From the NCBI GenBank assembly GCA_018366195.1, contig JAGZIN010000003.1:92576-156575 (forward strand): a stretch of DNA of 64,000 bases. The letters are read 5' to 3'. This document shows, in pieces, positions 34,089-42,227 of the stretch. Position numbers and translations under genes: made by a program. Every line of letters begins with the position of its first letter. Within the stretch, counting starts at the first letter, position 1. Origin of the DNA: Butyricicoccus pullicaecorum. Its GTDB lineage: Bacteria; Bacillota; Clostridia; Oscillospirales; Butyricicoccaceae. Below the pieces are notes generated by a model. It did no database searches and was not told the DNA's origin. It saw only the letters and a program-made list of their open reading frames with translations.

Positions 34089-34478
34089 TTATACAATCAT
34101 GCGCGATACCACTGCGAATACCTGTGACAAAAGCGGCAAGCAGACCAGAATTGCCGCTGCCGTACCCACAATTTCCAGCTGTGCGGCAAGCGCAGCCTGT
34201 CCTGCGTCCTGACAAATTGCCCCTGCAACCCGCACCACCAGAGCAATCCCAACCGCCTTCATCACGGGGATATAGAGTGTCTCGGTGCTGTCCAGCTTGC
34301 CAAGCACCGCACGTATGGAACCAATCAACTGTCCGACCGGCTCCAACATTCCCCAGAGCAAGCAGAGGACACCTGCCAGTCCCACCAAAAATGCAAGCGG
34401 CGGGCTGTCCTTCTTGAGTACAAGCGCCAGCACTGCCGCCGCCAGTGCTGTCCCGACCCATGTGCCAAGTTGCCCCAT
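34089..34478 (-). CDS. spoIIIAD: Stage III sporulation protein AD
   Basis: This is a 129-residue protein with four hydrophobic segments. The central ETLYIPVMKAVGIALVVRVA and the following ICQDAGQAALA are hallmarks of SpoIIIAD. It starts two bases after the spoIIIAC stop and has a poor ribosome site, so it is probably translated by coupling. Confidence 0.94.
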   Translation of the reverse strand: MGQLGTWVGTALAAAVLALVLKKDSPPLAFLVGLAGVLCLLWGMLEPVGQLIGSIRAVLGKLDSTETLYIPVMKAVGIALVVRVAGAICQDAGQAALAAQLEIVGTAAAILVCLPLLSQVFAVVSRMIV

Positions 34479-34480
34479 CG

Positions 34481-34675
34481 TTAAAACCCAAAGACCGATT
34501 TCATGAGATGGAACAGATTGCTGATTTGCTGTACCAGCACCATCATGACCACGATAAGTCCGGCGAGGGTGGTCATCATTGCCTGCTCCTCCCGTCCCGA
34601 ACGGACGAGCAGCTGATTGAATACGGCAACCAAAATGCCAATGGCTGCAATCTTAAAAATCAAATCGACCTGCAT
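34481..34675 (-). CDS. spoIIIAC: Stage III sporulation protein AC
   Basis: This is a 64-residue protein with two membrane helices (about residues 5-22 and 33-54), separated by the charged loop RSGREEQAMM. Size and order match SpoIIIAC, the smallest subunit of the complex. Confidence 0.94.
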   Translation of the reverse strand: MQVDLIFKIAAIGILVAVFNQLLVRSGREEQAMMTTLAGLIVVMMVLVQQISNLFHLMKSVFGF

Positions 34676-34688
34676 AGCCTGCCTCCCG

Positions 34689-35207
34689 TCAAATCAGAAT
34701 CAGCACCATAAAAATCCCAGCCGCTATGCCGCAGGTGCGATATACATTCCCGTGCTGACGATAGGTCTGATATGCCTGTTTGCGGCAGCTTTCCAGCCGT
34801 GCAGCCGCGTATTGCAGACATTCCATCTGCTGTCCGGCATCATAGCGCCCCAAAAATGAGGACGCATCTCGCAAAATTGCTGTTTCCTCCTGCCCTAAGC
34901 AAAATTCCTCTGCAAAATCACGCATTGTACTGCTCCAGTGATAGCCCAGAGACAGTCCCGGCATACACTCCATACGCTTGCGCATCTCACGAAACAGCCG
35001 ACTCTGGTCCGGGTTCTCACTGTGCGCCAAGCGGTCAATGAGTTCAGGCAGCGGCGTATGCGGCCCTGCAATCTCTGCACGCAAAAAAGAAATGGCATCC
35101 AGCATCGCAGATAACACCGTGATGCGGCGGCGCAGCTTAGCACGTGCATTTAATCCCAGCGTGGTACAGGCTCCAATAATCAAAAATGCTCCCAATGCGG
35201 TCAGCAT
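34689..35207 (-). CDS. spoIIIAB: Stage III sporulation protein AB
   Basis: This is a 172-residue protein with an N-terminal helix (GAFLIIGACTTLGL) and a C-terminal helix (TCGIAAGIFMVLILI) around a helical soluble domain, including LSAMLDAISFLRAEI near residue 36. This is the SpoIIIAB layout. Its start overlaps the end of spoIIIAA by seven bases. Confidence 0.93.
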   Translation of the reverse strand: MLTALGAFLIIGACTTLGLNARAKLRRRITVLSAMLDAISFLRAEIAGPHTPLPELIDRLAHSENPDQSRLFREMRKRMECMPGLSLGYHWSSTMRDFAEEFCLGQEETAILRDASSFLGRYDAGQQMECLQYAAARLESCRKQAYQTYRQHGNVYRTCGIAAGIFMVLILI

Positions 35208-36118
35208 GGTTCGGTTCCTCCTTCCAGTGCCGTTATCCGGCAGCTTCTTCCTTCTGCTCCGGCAGTTAAGGTGACAAGCCTTGTAAATGCACCACTCTCA
35301 CACAGCGCACGGAAAAACGGTTTTCGCCGAAGCTCGGAAGCATCTGCTGCATGAATGGTTGCGAGCACTGTGACCCCGCAATTTGCGGCATATCGAATGG
35401 CGTCCAAATCCTGCGGGTCGGTTACCTCATCAAGTGCCAGCACCTGCGGCGCCATGGTGCGCACAAGCTGCAAGGCAGCAAGTGCTTTGGGACAGCCGTC
35501 CAGCACATCACATTGCCCGCCCAGCACAAACTGCGGCACACCGCCGCGCATGGCAGCCAGCTCTCCGCGGGTGTCTGCCACCCCGACCCGTATTCCATTT
35601 TGGGACAGCAATCGAATCAAATCTCGCAGAAAGGTGGTCTTTCCACCGCCCGGCGCAGATAAAATGAGTGTGCCCTGTACCCCGTGCATGCCGTCCCAAA
35701 TTTCCGGCAAAACTGGCTCTGCCACCCCTTGCCATTCCCTCGCAATGCGCAGGCTGAGAGAGGACACGGTACGGATTCCCTGTATCCTTCCCTCGGCAAA
35801 AGCGACCGTACCGCACACGCCCAACCGATGCCCGCCCTGAAGCGGCAGATAGCCCTGCGAAAGCGGCTCCTGAAAGGTATGTACTGACCAGCGGCTCGCC
35901 CGTGCCAGCACATCTCTCAGCATTTCCGCCCGCACAGGCGCCCCCGCAAATGTGTGTTCCTGTCCATTCGCAGCCCATCGCATAGGCTGTCCGGCTCGCA
36001 GGCGCAGTTCTTCTGCATCGCCTTGCATCTCTGCCGGAAGGGTCATCGCAAGCTCTGCAAGCTCGGGTGTCAGACATGCGACTGCCTGTGTATAGCTTCC
36101 TGTGTTTTTTTCGTCCAT
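35201..36118 (-). CDS. spoIIIAA: Stage III sporulation protein AA, ATPase
   Basis: This 305-residue secretion-type ATPase is thought to drive the SpoIIIA-SpoIIQ channel. The Walker A motif is LSAPGGGKTTFLRDLI near residue 155. The Asp/Glu box is QVLALDEVTDPQD near 235, and VLATIHAADASEL near 255 matches the PilT/VirB11-like family. It is the first gene of the complete spoIIIAA-AH operon. In B. subtilis the operon is read by sigma-E in the mother cell; I could not settle on a sigma-E promoter in the 85 bases before the divergent aro promoter. Confidence 0.96.
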   Translation of the reverse strand: MDEKNTGSYTQAVACLTPELAELAMTLPAEMQGDAEELRLRAGQPMRWAANGQEHTFAGAPVRAEMLRDVLARASRWSVHTFQEPLSQGYLPLQGGHRLGVCGTVAFAEGRIQGIRTVSSLSLRIAREWQGVAEPVLPEIWDGMHGVQGTLILSAPGGGKTTFLRDLIRLLSQNGIRVGVADTRGELAAMRGGVPQFVLGGQCDVLDGCPKALAALQLVRTMAPQVLALDEVTDPQDLDAIRYAANCGVTVLATIHAADASELRRKPFFRALCESGAFTRLVTLTAGAEGRSCRITALEGGTEPC

Positions 36119-36203
36119 TTTGCATCACCTGTTTCACTCTATGCAGATATCTCCCACACAAAGAACCATATCCGGAAAAATCCTTAATTTTTTATTTTGC
36201 GCC

Positions 36204-36231
36204 TTGACATTCCCACTGAGCGTGCTATAAT
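36204..36231 (+). promoter_or_regulatory. Promoter of the aro operon
   Basis: TTGACA (36204-36209) and TATAAT (36226-36231) are consensus boxes with a 16-base spacer. Transcription would begin near 36238, at the start of the T-box leader. Confidence 0.9.
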
Positions 36232-36237
36232 AAAGTC

Positions 36238-36525
36238 GTATATTGAGAAAAGCAATGATAGAGAAAGTAATCTTGTCATTCGTACTTTACAGGGAGTGTT
36301 CATCTTGACTGGAAGTGAACGCAGGTACTGACAATATGAAGTTCGCTCTTGAGCTGCATAGCCGAACAGCAAGTAAGCTATGCCGGATTTCCAACGTTAT
36401 CTGGATAGGATATATTTGTATCCGAATCAAAGTGCAGCGCACGTAAGATTTGCGCTGAAGCTGGGTGGTACCGCGGAATGTTTGTCTTTCGTCCCTGTGT
36501 GTGGGCGAAGGACTTTTTTATTTTT
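36238..36525 (+). ncRNA. T-box leader controlling the aro operon
   Basis: The T-box sequence GGGTGGTACCGCGG lies at 36463-36476. A terminator follows: GTCTTTCGTCCC (36484-36495) with GGGCGAAGGAC (36503-36513) and a T-run to 36525. Upstream, AGAGAAAGTA near 36260 and CTCTTGAG near 36346 are typical of the two sides of Stem I. T-boxes sense an uncharged tRNA through a specifier codon. The best placed triplet is TTC at 36342-36344, just after GAAG and before CGCTCTTGAG, which would read tRNA-Phe. TAC at 36326-36328 (Tyr) is the alternative. A Phe sensor fits the presence of pheA. Confidence 0.93.
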
Positions 36526-36579
36526 CCCATCTGACAGACAGGTTCCACCAATCCACCCCGACAGAAAGGAAGTACTTTT

Positions 36580-37599
36580 ATGATTATTGTAATGAAACAT
36601 GGTGTCACAGATGAACATATTGAAAAGCTCTCCAACTGGCTGCATGAACGCTATGCAATCCATGTCAATCCGGTCGTTGGTACGGGTACCACCATTCTTG
36701 CACTGGTAGGTGACACTGCCGCAGTCGATCAGGACGCTCTGCTGCGTGACCCGCAGGTTGAGCGCATCACCAAGGTACAGGAACCGTTCAAGCTGTCCAA
36801 CCGCCGTATGCACCCGCAAAACAGTACCGTCGAAATTGCGCCGGGCGTTGTGGTCGGCGGTGAAAAGCTGGTCGTTATGGCGGGTCCCTGCTCCGTGGAA
36901 AGCCATGACCAAATCCTTGATATTGCGCGTCATGTGCAGGCAGAAGGTGCAGCCGTTCTGCGCGGCGGCGCATGGAAGCCGCGTTCCTCCCCGTACTCCT
37001 TTCAGGGGCTGAAGGCTGAGGGGCTGGAGCTTTTACACGAAGCACACAAGGAAACCGGTATGCCTGTGGTCACTGAAATCACAAACCCCAAGAATATCGA
37101 GCTGTTCATGGATAAGTGCGACTGTTTTCAGGTTGGTGCACGCAATATGCAGAACTTTGACCTGCTCAAAGAGCTGGGACAGACACGCAAGCCTGTGCTC
37201 TTAAAGCGCGGACTTGCCAATACGATGGAAGAATTCCTCATGTCTGCCGAGTACATTATGGCGGGCGGCAATGAAAACGTCATTTTGTGTGAGCGCGGTA
37301 TTCGTACTTATGAAACCTACACCCGAAATACATTGGATATCTCTGCCGTTCCCGTCCTCAAACGCATGAGCCATCTGCCCGTTATTGTTGACCCCTCCCA
37401 TGCAGGCGGTATTTATTGGATGGTAGAGCCGCTCGCCAAAGCAGCCATTGCAGCCGGCGCGGACGGACTCATCATTGAGGTACATAACGACCCTGCCCAT
37501 GCGCTCTCGGACGGTGCGCAAAGCCTGACCTATGACTCCTTCCATGAAACCATGCAGTCCATTCGCCGCGTTGCCGCAGCAGTTGACCGCACCCTTTGA
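36580..37599 (+). CDS. aroF: 3-deoxy-7-phosphoheptulonate synthase with N-terminal regulatory domain
   Basis: This 339-residue cytosolic enzyme joins phosphoenolpyruvate and erythrose-4-phosphate in the first step of the shikimate pathway. Residues about 1-68 form a ferredoxin-like domain (MIIVMKHGVTDEHIEKL), which in type I-beta enzymes binds feedback inhibitors such as Tyr or Phe. The catalytic barrel shows VMAGPCSVES near 98, RGGAWKPRSSPYSFQG near 127, the GARNMQN stretch near 187 and VDPSHAGG near 266. GAAAGGA precedes the ATG. It is first in the T-box-controlled aro operon. Confidence 0.97.
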   Translation: MIIVMKHGVTDEHIEKLSNWLHERYAIHVNPVVGTGTTILALVGDTAAVDQDALLRDPQVERITKVQEPFKLSNRRMHPQNSTVEIAPGVVVGGEKLVVMAGPCSVESHDQILDIARHVQAEGAAVLRGGAWKPRSSPYSFQGLKAEGLELLHEAHKETGMPVVTEITNPKNIELFMDKCDCFQVGARNMQNFDLLKELGQTRKPVLLKRGLANTMEEFLMSAEYIMAGGNENVILCERGIRTYETYTRNTLDISAVPVLKRMSHLPVIVDPSHAGGIYWMVEPLAKAAIAAGADGLIIEVHNDPAHALSDGAQSLTYDSFHETMQSIRRVAAAVDRTL

Positions 37600-37642
37600 T
37601 TGCCCTTTCGGGAACTTTTTCAGCACAAGGAGCGTCTAATCT

Positions 37643-38680
37643 ATGAAAAAACTAACGCTGAGCGCCACATCTTCCCGCTCGGAAATTTACATTGGGCGTG
37701 GGCTTCTGACACAAACCGCCGCACGCTGTCTGGAGGTATTCTCCCCCAGCCGAATCCATATCGTAACCGATTCCACCGTTGCCCCCTTATATTTGGACAC
37801 AGTACGGGCACAGTTTGCCCTGCCAACCTCGGTGACCATTCTTCCGGCAGGGGAGGAACACAAGCGCCTGTCCGCCGTCGAGCAAATCTATCATGATTTG
37901 CTTGCGGCTGGCATGACCCGCAAGGATTTAATCCTTGCGCTGGGAGGCGGTGTCACCGGAGATATCACCGGCTTTGCAGCCGCAACCTTCCTGCGCGGCG
38001 TGTCACTGTGCCAAATCCCCACCACACTGCTCGCGCAAGTGGATTCCTCAGTTGGTGGAAAAACAGGAGTCGATTTGCCGGAAGGCAAAAACCTTGTGGG
38101 CGCTTTTTATCAGCCCCGTCTGGTGCTCATTGACCCCGATGTATTAAGCACCCTGCCCGAACATACGCTGACTGACGGCATGGCAGAGGTCATCAAATAT
38201 GGTTATATTGCAGACGCTTCTATTTTAGATTTGATTTCTGATTACCGCGCACATCTGGAGGAACTTATCTGCGCCTGCGTTCAAATCAAGTGTGATGTCG
38301 TCTCTCAGGACGAACATGATACCGGTCTGCGCATGATTTTGAATTTCGGACATACCATCGGGCACGCAGCAGAAAAGCTCGGCAATTATACCGACCTGAC
38401 CCACGGGCAGGCAGTCGCTGTGGGCATGGTGGCAGCCATGCGGCTGTCCAATGCACTGGGCGCTCCTCATGACCTCGTGCCCGATTTGGTGCAGCACTTG
38501 CAGGCAGTCGGCTTGCCTGTCGCACTCCCCTACGACCGCGAGCAAATTTTTCACACGTTATTATCGGACAAAAAAAAGTTTGGCGAAACGGTCAACTTCG
38601 TGCTTGTCCGTACCGCAGGAACGGCAGATATCGTTCCGATTGATGTGCAAACCCTGCACAAATTCATTCTTGAACTATAA
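37643..38680 (+). CDS. aroB: 3-dehydroquinate synthase
   Basis: This 345-residue NAD- and metal-dependent enzyme performs the second shikimate step. It shows LALGGGVTGDITGFAA near residue 98, the FLRGVSLCQIPTTLLAQVDS stretch near 118, GGKTGVDLPEGKN and NFGHTIGHAAE, which carries a metal His. GGAG precedes the ATG, and 43 bases separate it from aroF. Confidence 0.98.
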   Translation: MKKLTLSATSSRSEIYIGRGLLTQTAARCLEVFSPSRIHIVTDSTVAPLYLDTVRAQFALPTSVTILPAGEEHKRLSAVEQIYHDLLAAGMTRKDLILALGGGVTGDITGFAAATFLRGVSLCQIPTTLLAQVDSSVGGKTGVDLPEGKNLVGAFYQPRLVLIDPDVLSTLPEHTLTDGMAEVIKYGYIADASILDLISDYRAHLEELICACVQIKCDVVSQDEHDTGLRMILNFGHTIGHAAEKLGNYTDLTHGQAVAVGMVAAMRLSNALGAPHDLVPDLVQHLQAVGLPVALPYDREQIFHTLLSDKKKFGETVNFVLVRTAGTADIVPIDVQTLHKFILEL

Positions 38681-38694
38681 AGGAGGTACACCAC

Positions 38695-39795
38695 ATGGGT
38701 TCTACATGGGGGACTACGCTCAAAATCTCTATTTTTGGTGAATCACACGGCACAGGCATTGGCGTTGTTTTAGACGGCTTTCCTGCCGGTATCGCATACG
38801 ATGAGGCTTTTATCCTGCGTGAGCTGGAGCGTCGTGCGCCCGGACGCAACAAGCAGTCCACCGCACGGCAGGAGGCAGATTATCCGCATATTCTTTCCGG
38901 TCTTTACGAGGGCAAGACCACAGGTGCACCGATTTGTGCCATGATGCAAAATACAGACACCCGTTCCAAGGATTACTCCAATCTGGTCAGACAGCCGCGC
39001 CCCGGGCACGCAGACTTTACCGGCATGGTGCGCTTTCACGGGTTCAACGACCCACGCGGCGGCGGGCATTTTTCCGGTCGGCTGACCGCCCCTCTGGTAT
39101 TTGCCGGTGCTATGTGTAAGCTGTACCTCAAAACCTGCGGCATTACCATTGGCGCACATATTCAATCCATCGCACAAATTCAGGATACTGCGTTTGACGA
39201 TGTTGCAGTGACACCGGAGCAGCTGCTGATGCTGCGTGAACAGGAATATCCGGTCATCAACCCACGCGCACTCGATGCCATGCTGTCTGCCATCGAGGAC
39301 GCACGTATGGACTGCGACTCTGTGGGCGGTGTCATCGAGTGCGCCGCTGTGGGACTTCCGGCAGGACTTGGCTCCCCCATGCTCGATACGGTGGAAGCCC
39401 GTCTGGCATCTCTCCTGTTTTCGGTTCCGGCAGTCAAGGGCATTGAGTTCGGGGTTGGCTTTGGCTTTGCCGATTATCGCGGCTCTCATGCAAATGACCC
39501 CATGTACTTAGACGAGAACGGTATTGTGCGCACCGAAACCAACAACAACGGCGGTGTGTTGGGCGGCATCACCAATGGTATGCCGATTTTGTTCCGCACG
39601 GTCATAAAACCGACCTCCTCCATTTCCAAGCGGCAGAATACACTCAATCTGGAAACCGGAAAGGTGGAGCCGCTCGAAATCCACGGACGGCATGACCCCT
39701 GTATCGTGACCCGCGCGGCACCGGTCATTGAGGCAGCGGCAGCGGTTTCCCTGACCGATATCTATTTGGGAGGCTTCGGCTATGCAAGGTCTTAA
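38695..39795 (+). CDS. aroC: Chorismate synthase
   Basis: This 366-residue FMN-dependent enzyme makes chorismate from EPSP. Its signatures are FGESHGTGIGVVLDGFPAG near residue 14, RPGHADFTGMVRF near 102, DPRGGGHFSGRLT and the late NGGVLGGITNGMPI. AAAGGAGG lies before the ATG. The final 14 bases overlap pheA. It stands directly before the gene for the enzyme that uses its product. Confidence 0.98.
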   Translation: MGSTWGTTLKISIFGESHGTGIGVVLDGFPAGIAYDEAFILRELERRAPGRNKQSTARQEADYPHILSGLYEGKTTGAPICAMMQNTDTRSKDYSNLVRQPRPGHADFTGMVRFHGFNDPRGGGHFSGRLTAPLVFAGAMCKLYLKTCGITIGAHIQSIAQIQDTAFDDVAVTPEQLLMLREQEYPVINPRALDAMLSAIEDARMDCDSVGGVIECAAVGLPAGLGSPMLDTVEARLASLLFSVPAVKGIEFGVGFGFADYRGSHANDPMYLDENGIVRTETNNNGGVLGGITNGMPILFRTVIKPTSSISKRQNTLNLETGKVEPLEIHGRHDPCIVTRAAPVIEAAAAVSLTDIYLGGFGYARS

Positions 39796-40942
39796 TCCCC
39801 GCCCGCTCGACGAGACCCGCGCCGAAATCACTGCACTCGACCGGCAAATTCAATCGCTTTTTCTCAAGCGTATGGCTTGCTCCGAACAGGTTGCAGCCTA
39901 TAAGCTATCGACCGGAGACGCCATTCTCAAGCCAGACCGTGAGCAATATCTGCTGAACACCCTGACGGCACAGGTGCCCGATGTCTTGCGTCAGGAATAT
40001 TCCTCCATGCTTAAGACGGTCATGCGGGTTTCCCGCAAGCATCAGTACGGTTGGATTCTGGAGCAGGAACCTGCCAGATTGCAGCTTCCGCTGGTGCCCC
40101 GCTGTGACACGCCCGAGCGGGTGGTATATCAGGGGCTGCCCGCCTCCTATCAGGCGCAGGCAGTCCAATCCATGTATCCCTCTGCCAAGGAGGTCACGCA
40201 GGTAGAAACCTTCGAGCATGTCTTTCAGGCAGTACAGGAGGGGCAAGCCGACATTGGTGTGGTGCCAGTCGAAAACTCCACTGTGGGCATCATCAATGAA
40301 ACCTGCGACCTTTTGCCGCAATATGGGCTTTCTATCTGCCACTCTCATATTGACCACATCGCAAACTGCCTGTGTGCCTGTCCGGGGGCGTCACTGGACA
40401 CCGTACAGACAGTATATTCCATCGCCCCTGCCCTCGGTCAGTGCCAGCGATTTTTGAAGGCACATCAGTTCGCGCAAAAGGAAGCTGCAAACACTGCGGT
40501 TGCAGCCCAGCTTGTTGCCGCGTCTGGAGATATCACCTGTGCAGCGGTATGCTCAGAACAGGCCGCCGCCCTCTATGGGCTTACCATACTGGCGCAGGGC
40601 ATCAACGATGATAACACCAATCAAACTCGATTTATTGCCCTTGCACGCGGGCTTTCCGCACGTCCGGACGATAATCGCATTAGCCTTGTCTTTACCCTGC
40701 CGCACGCGCGCGGCTCTCTGTCTGCCGCCCTTTCGGTCTGCGCAGACCACGAAATCAATCTGACCGAAATTCATTCTCGTCCACTTCCCGAAACACCATG
40801 GTGTTATCGGTTCTTTGCTGATTTGGAGGGCAGTCTGTGTGACCCTGCTGTCTGTTCCATGATTTATCAGCTGGACGAAGAGCTGTCCACCGTTCGAATC
40901 TTGGGCAGCTATCGTATTTCTGATTCCACCGAAGCGAGGTAA
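39782..40942 (+). CDS. pheA: Bifunctional chorismate mutase/prephenate dehydratase
   Basis: This 386-residue protein turns chorismate into phenylpyruvate by two steps. The AroQ-type mutase spans about residues 1-90 (RAEITALDRQIQSLFLKRM). The prephenate dehydratase spans about 110-290, with VPVENSTVGIINETCDLL and the catalytic TRF in NTNQTRFIAL. A C-terminal ACT domain (about 300-375) should bind phenylalanine for feedback. In the ACT domain the usual ESRP motif reads HSRP within NLTEIHSRPLP, so Phe control may be altered. GGGAGG precedes the ATG inside aroC. Confidence 0.95.
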   Translation: MQGLNPRPLDETRAEITALDRQIQSLFLKRMACSEQVAAYKLSTGDAILKPDREQYLLNTLTAQVPDVLRQEYSSMLKTVMRVSRKHQYGWILEQEPARLQLPLVPRCDTPERVVYQGLPASYQAQAVQSMYPSAKEVTQVETFEHVFQAVQEGQADIGVVPVENSTVGIINETCDLLPQYGLSICHSHIDHIANCLCACPGASLDTVQTVYSIAPALGQCQRFLKAHQFAQKEAANTAVAAQLVAASGDITCAAVCSEQAAALYGLTILAQGINDDNTNQTRFIALARGLSARPDDNRISLVFTLPHARGSLSAALSVCADHEINLTEIHSRPLPETPWCYRFFADLEGSLCDPAVCSMIYQLDEELSTVRILGSYRISDSTEAR

Positions 40943-40946
40943 CACT

Positions 40947-42221
40947 ATGAAACTACACACTTCCAAACCGCTTCACGGCACCATAACCGTCCCCGGTGAC
41001 AAGTCGGTTTCTCACCGCTCTGTGATGCTTGGCGCACTTGCTGATGGCATCACCCATGTCACAGGCTTCCTCATGGGGGAGGACTGTCTGTCCACCATTG
41101 ACTGCTTCCGCAAAATGGGGGTTGAAATCCACATTCATGCCGACCACACGGTAACCGTGCACGGTGTTGGTCTGCACGGATTATACGCGCCAACGGAACG
41201 TCTCTATACTGGAAACAGCGGCACAACCACCCGCCTGATTGCTGGTATTCTGTCAGGACAACCCTTTGAAACCAGCCTGACCGGAGACGCGTCCATTGAA
41301 AAACGTCCCATGGGACGCGTGATTCAGCCGCTGCGGGAAATGGGCGCGAATATTACAGGGACAGATGACAACTTCTGTCCGCTCACCATTCGTCCAGGAA
41401 AGCTGCACGGAATCGAATACACCCTTCCCGTAGCGTCTGCCCAGCTCAAAAGCGCCATTTTGCTGGCAGGGCTTTATGCTGACACGCCGACGACGGTCAT
41501 CGAGCCAGCCCCCTCACGCGACCATACCGAGCGTATGCTGCGTGCCTTGGGCTGTCAGGTCGAGACCGACGGCTGCCGCATTACGCTGTATCCTCCCAAA
41601 AAGCTGACCGCCTGTGATATTACAGTGCCTGCGGATATTTCCTCAGCGGCATTTTTCCTTGTCGCAGGCGCAATCGTTCCTGATTCAGAATTTACCATCT
41701 GCAACGTAGGGGTCAATCCGACGCGAGATGGAATCATTGAGGTGTTGCAGAACATGGGGGCAGACCTCACGCTCCACAACATGCGTGACACGGGCGAGCC
41801 AATCTGTGACATTACCGTGCGGGCGTCCAAGCTTCACGGCACCGAAATTTCCGGTGCCATCATTCCGCGCCTCATTGATGAGCTGCCCGTTCTGGCGGTC
41901 GCAGCGGCCTGCGCTGAGGGTACCACGGTCATTCGAGATGCCGCCGAGCTCAAGGTCAAGGAATCCAACCGCATCGCCGCAATGGTCACAGAGCTGACCC
42001 GTGCGGGTGCCGACATTGAGGAAACCGCAGATGGTATGCTCATTCATGGCGGCAAGCCGCTTCATGGTGCGTCCTTTGACACCTATCATGACCACCGCAT
42101 TGCCATGAGTATGGCTGTCTGTGCGCTGGTCTGTGCGGGAGAAAGTGAAATCAAGGACGCCGATGTGGTCGCCATTTCTTACCCCAACTTCTTTGAGACG
42201 CTGAATGCACTGGGAGGTTGA
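40947..42221 (+). CDS. aroA: 3-phosphoshikimate 1-carboxyvinyltransferase (EPSP synthase)
   Basis: This 424-residue enzyme adds the enolpyruvyl group of phosphoenolpyruvate to shikimate-3-phosphate. It has VPGDKSVSHRSVMLGALA near residue 15, GNSGTTTRLIAGILSGQPF near 90, KRPMGRVIQPL near 118, LPVASAQLKSAILLAGLYA near 165 and a late DHRIAMSM. GAGG lies before the ATG, five bases after the pheA stop. Confidence 0.98.
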   Translation: MKLHTSKPLHGTITVPGDKSVSHRSVMLGALADGITHVTGFLMGEDCLSTIDCFRKMGVEIHIHADHTVTVHGVGLHGLYAPTERLYTGNSGTTTRLIAGILSGQPFETSLTGDASIEKRPMGRVIQPLREMGANITGTDDNFCPLTIRPGKLHGIEYTLPVASAQLKSAILLAGLYADTPTTVIEPAPSRDHTERMLRALGCQVETDGCRITLYPPKKLTACDITVPADISSAAFFLVAGAIVPDSEFTICNVGVNPTRDGIIEVLQNMGADLTLHNMRDTGEPICDITVRASKLHGTEISGAIIPRLIDELPVLAVAAACAEGTTVIRDAAELKVKESNRIAAMVTELTRAGADIEETADGMLIHGGKPLHGASFDTYHDHRIAMSMAVCALVCAGESEIKDADVVAISYPNFFETLNALGG

Positions 42222-42227
42222 TGCGAT

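Noticed and set aside
34042..34491. 149-codon minus-strand ORF overlapping spoIIIAD
   Set aside because: Same strand but another frame. SpoIIIAD in the competing frame has family motifs and correct operon spacing.
36119..36203. Sigma-E promoter for the spoIIIA operon
   Set aside because: A CATAGAGT box is present on the minus strand, but no -35 element lies at the right spacing, so I could not support it.
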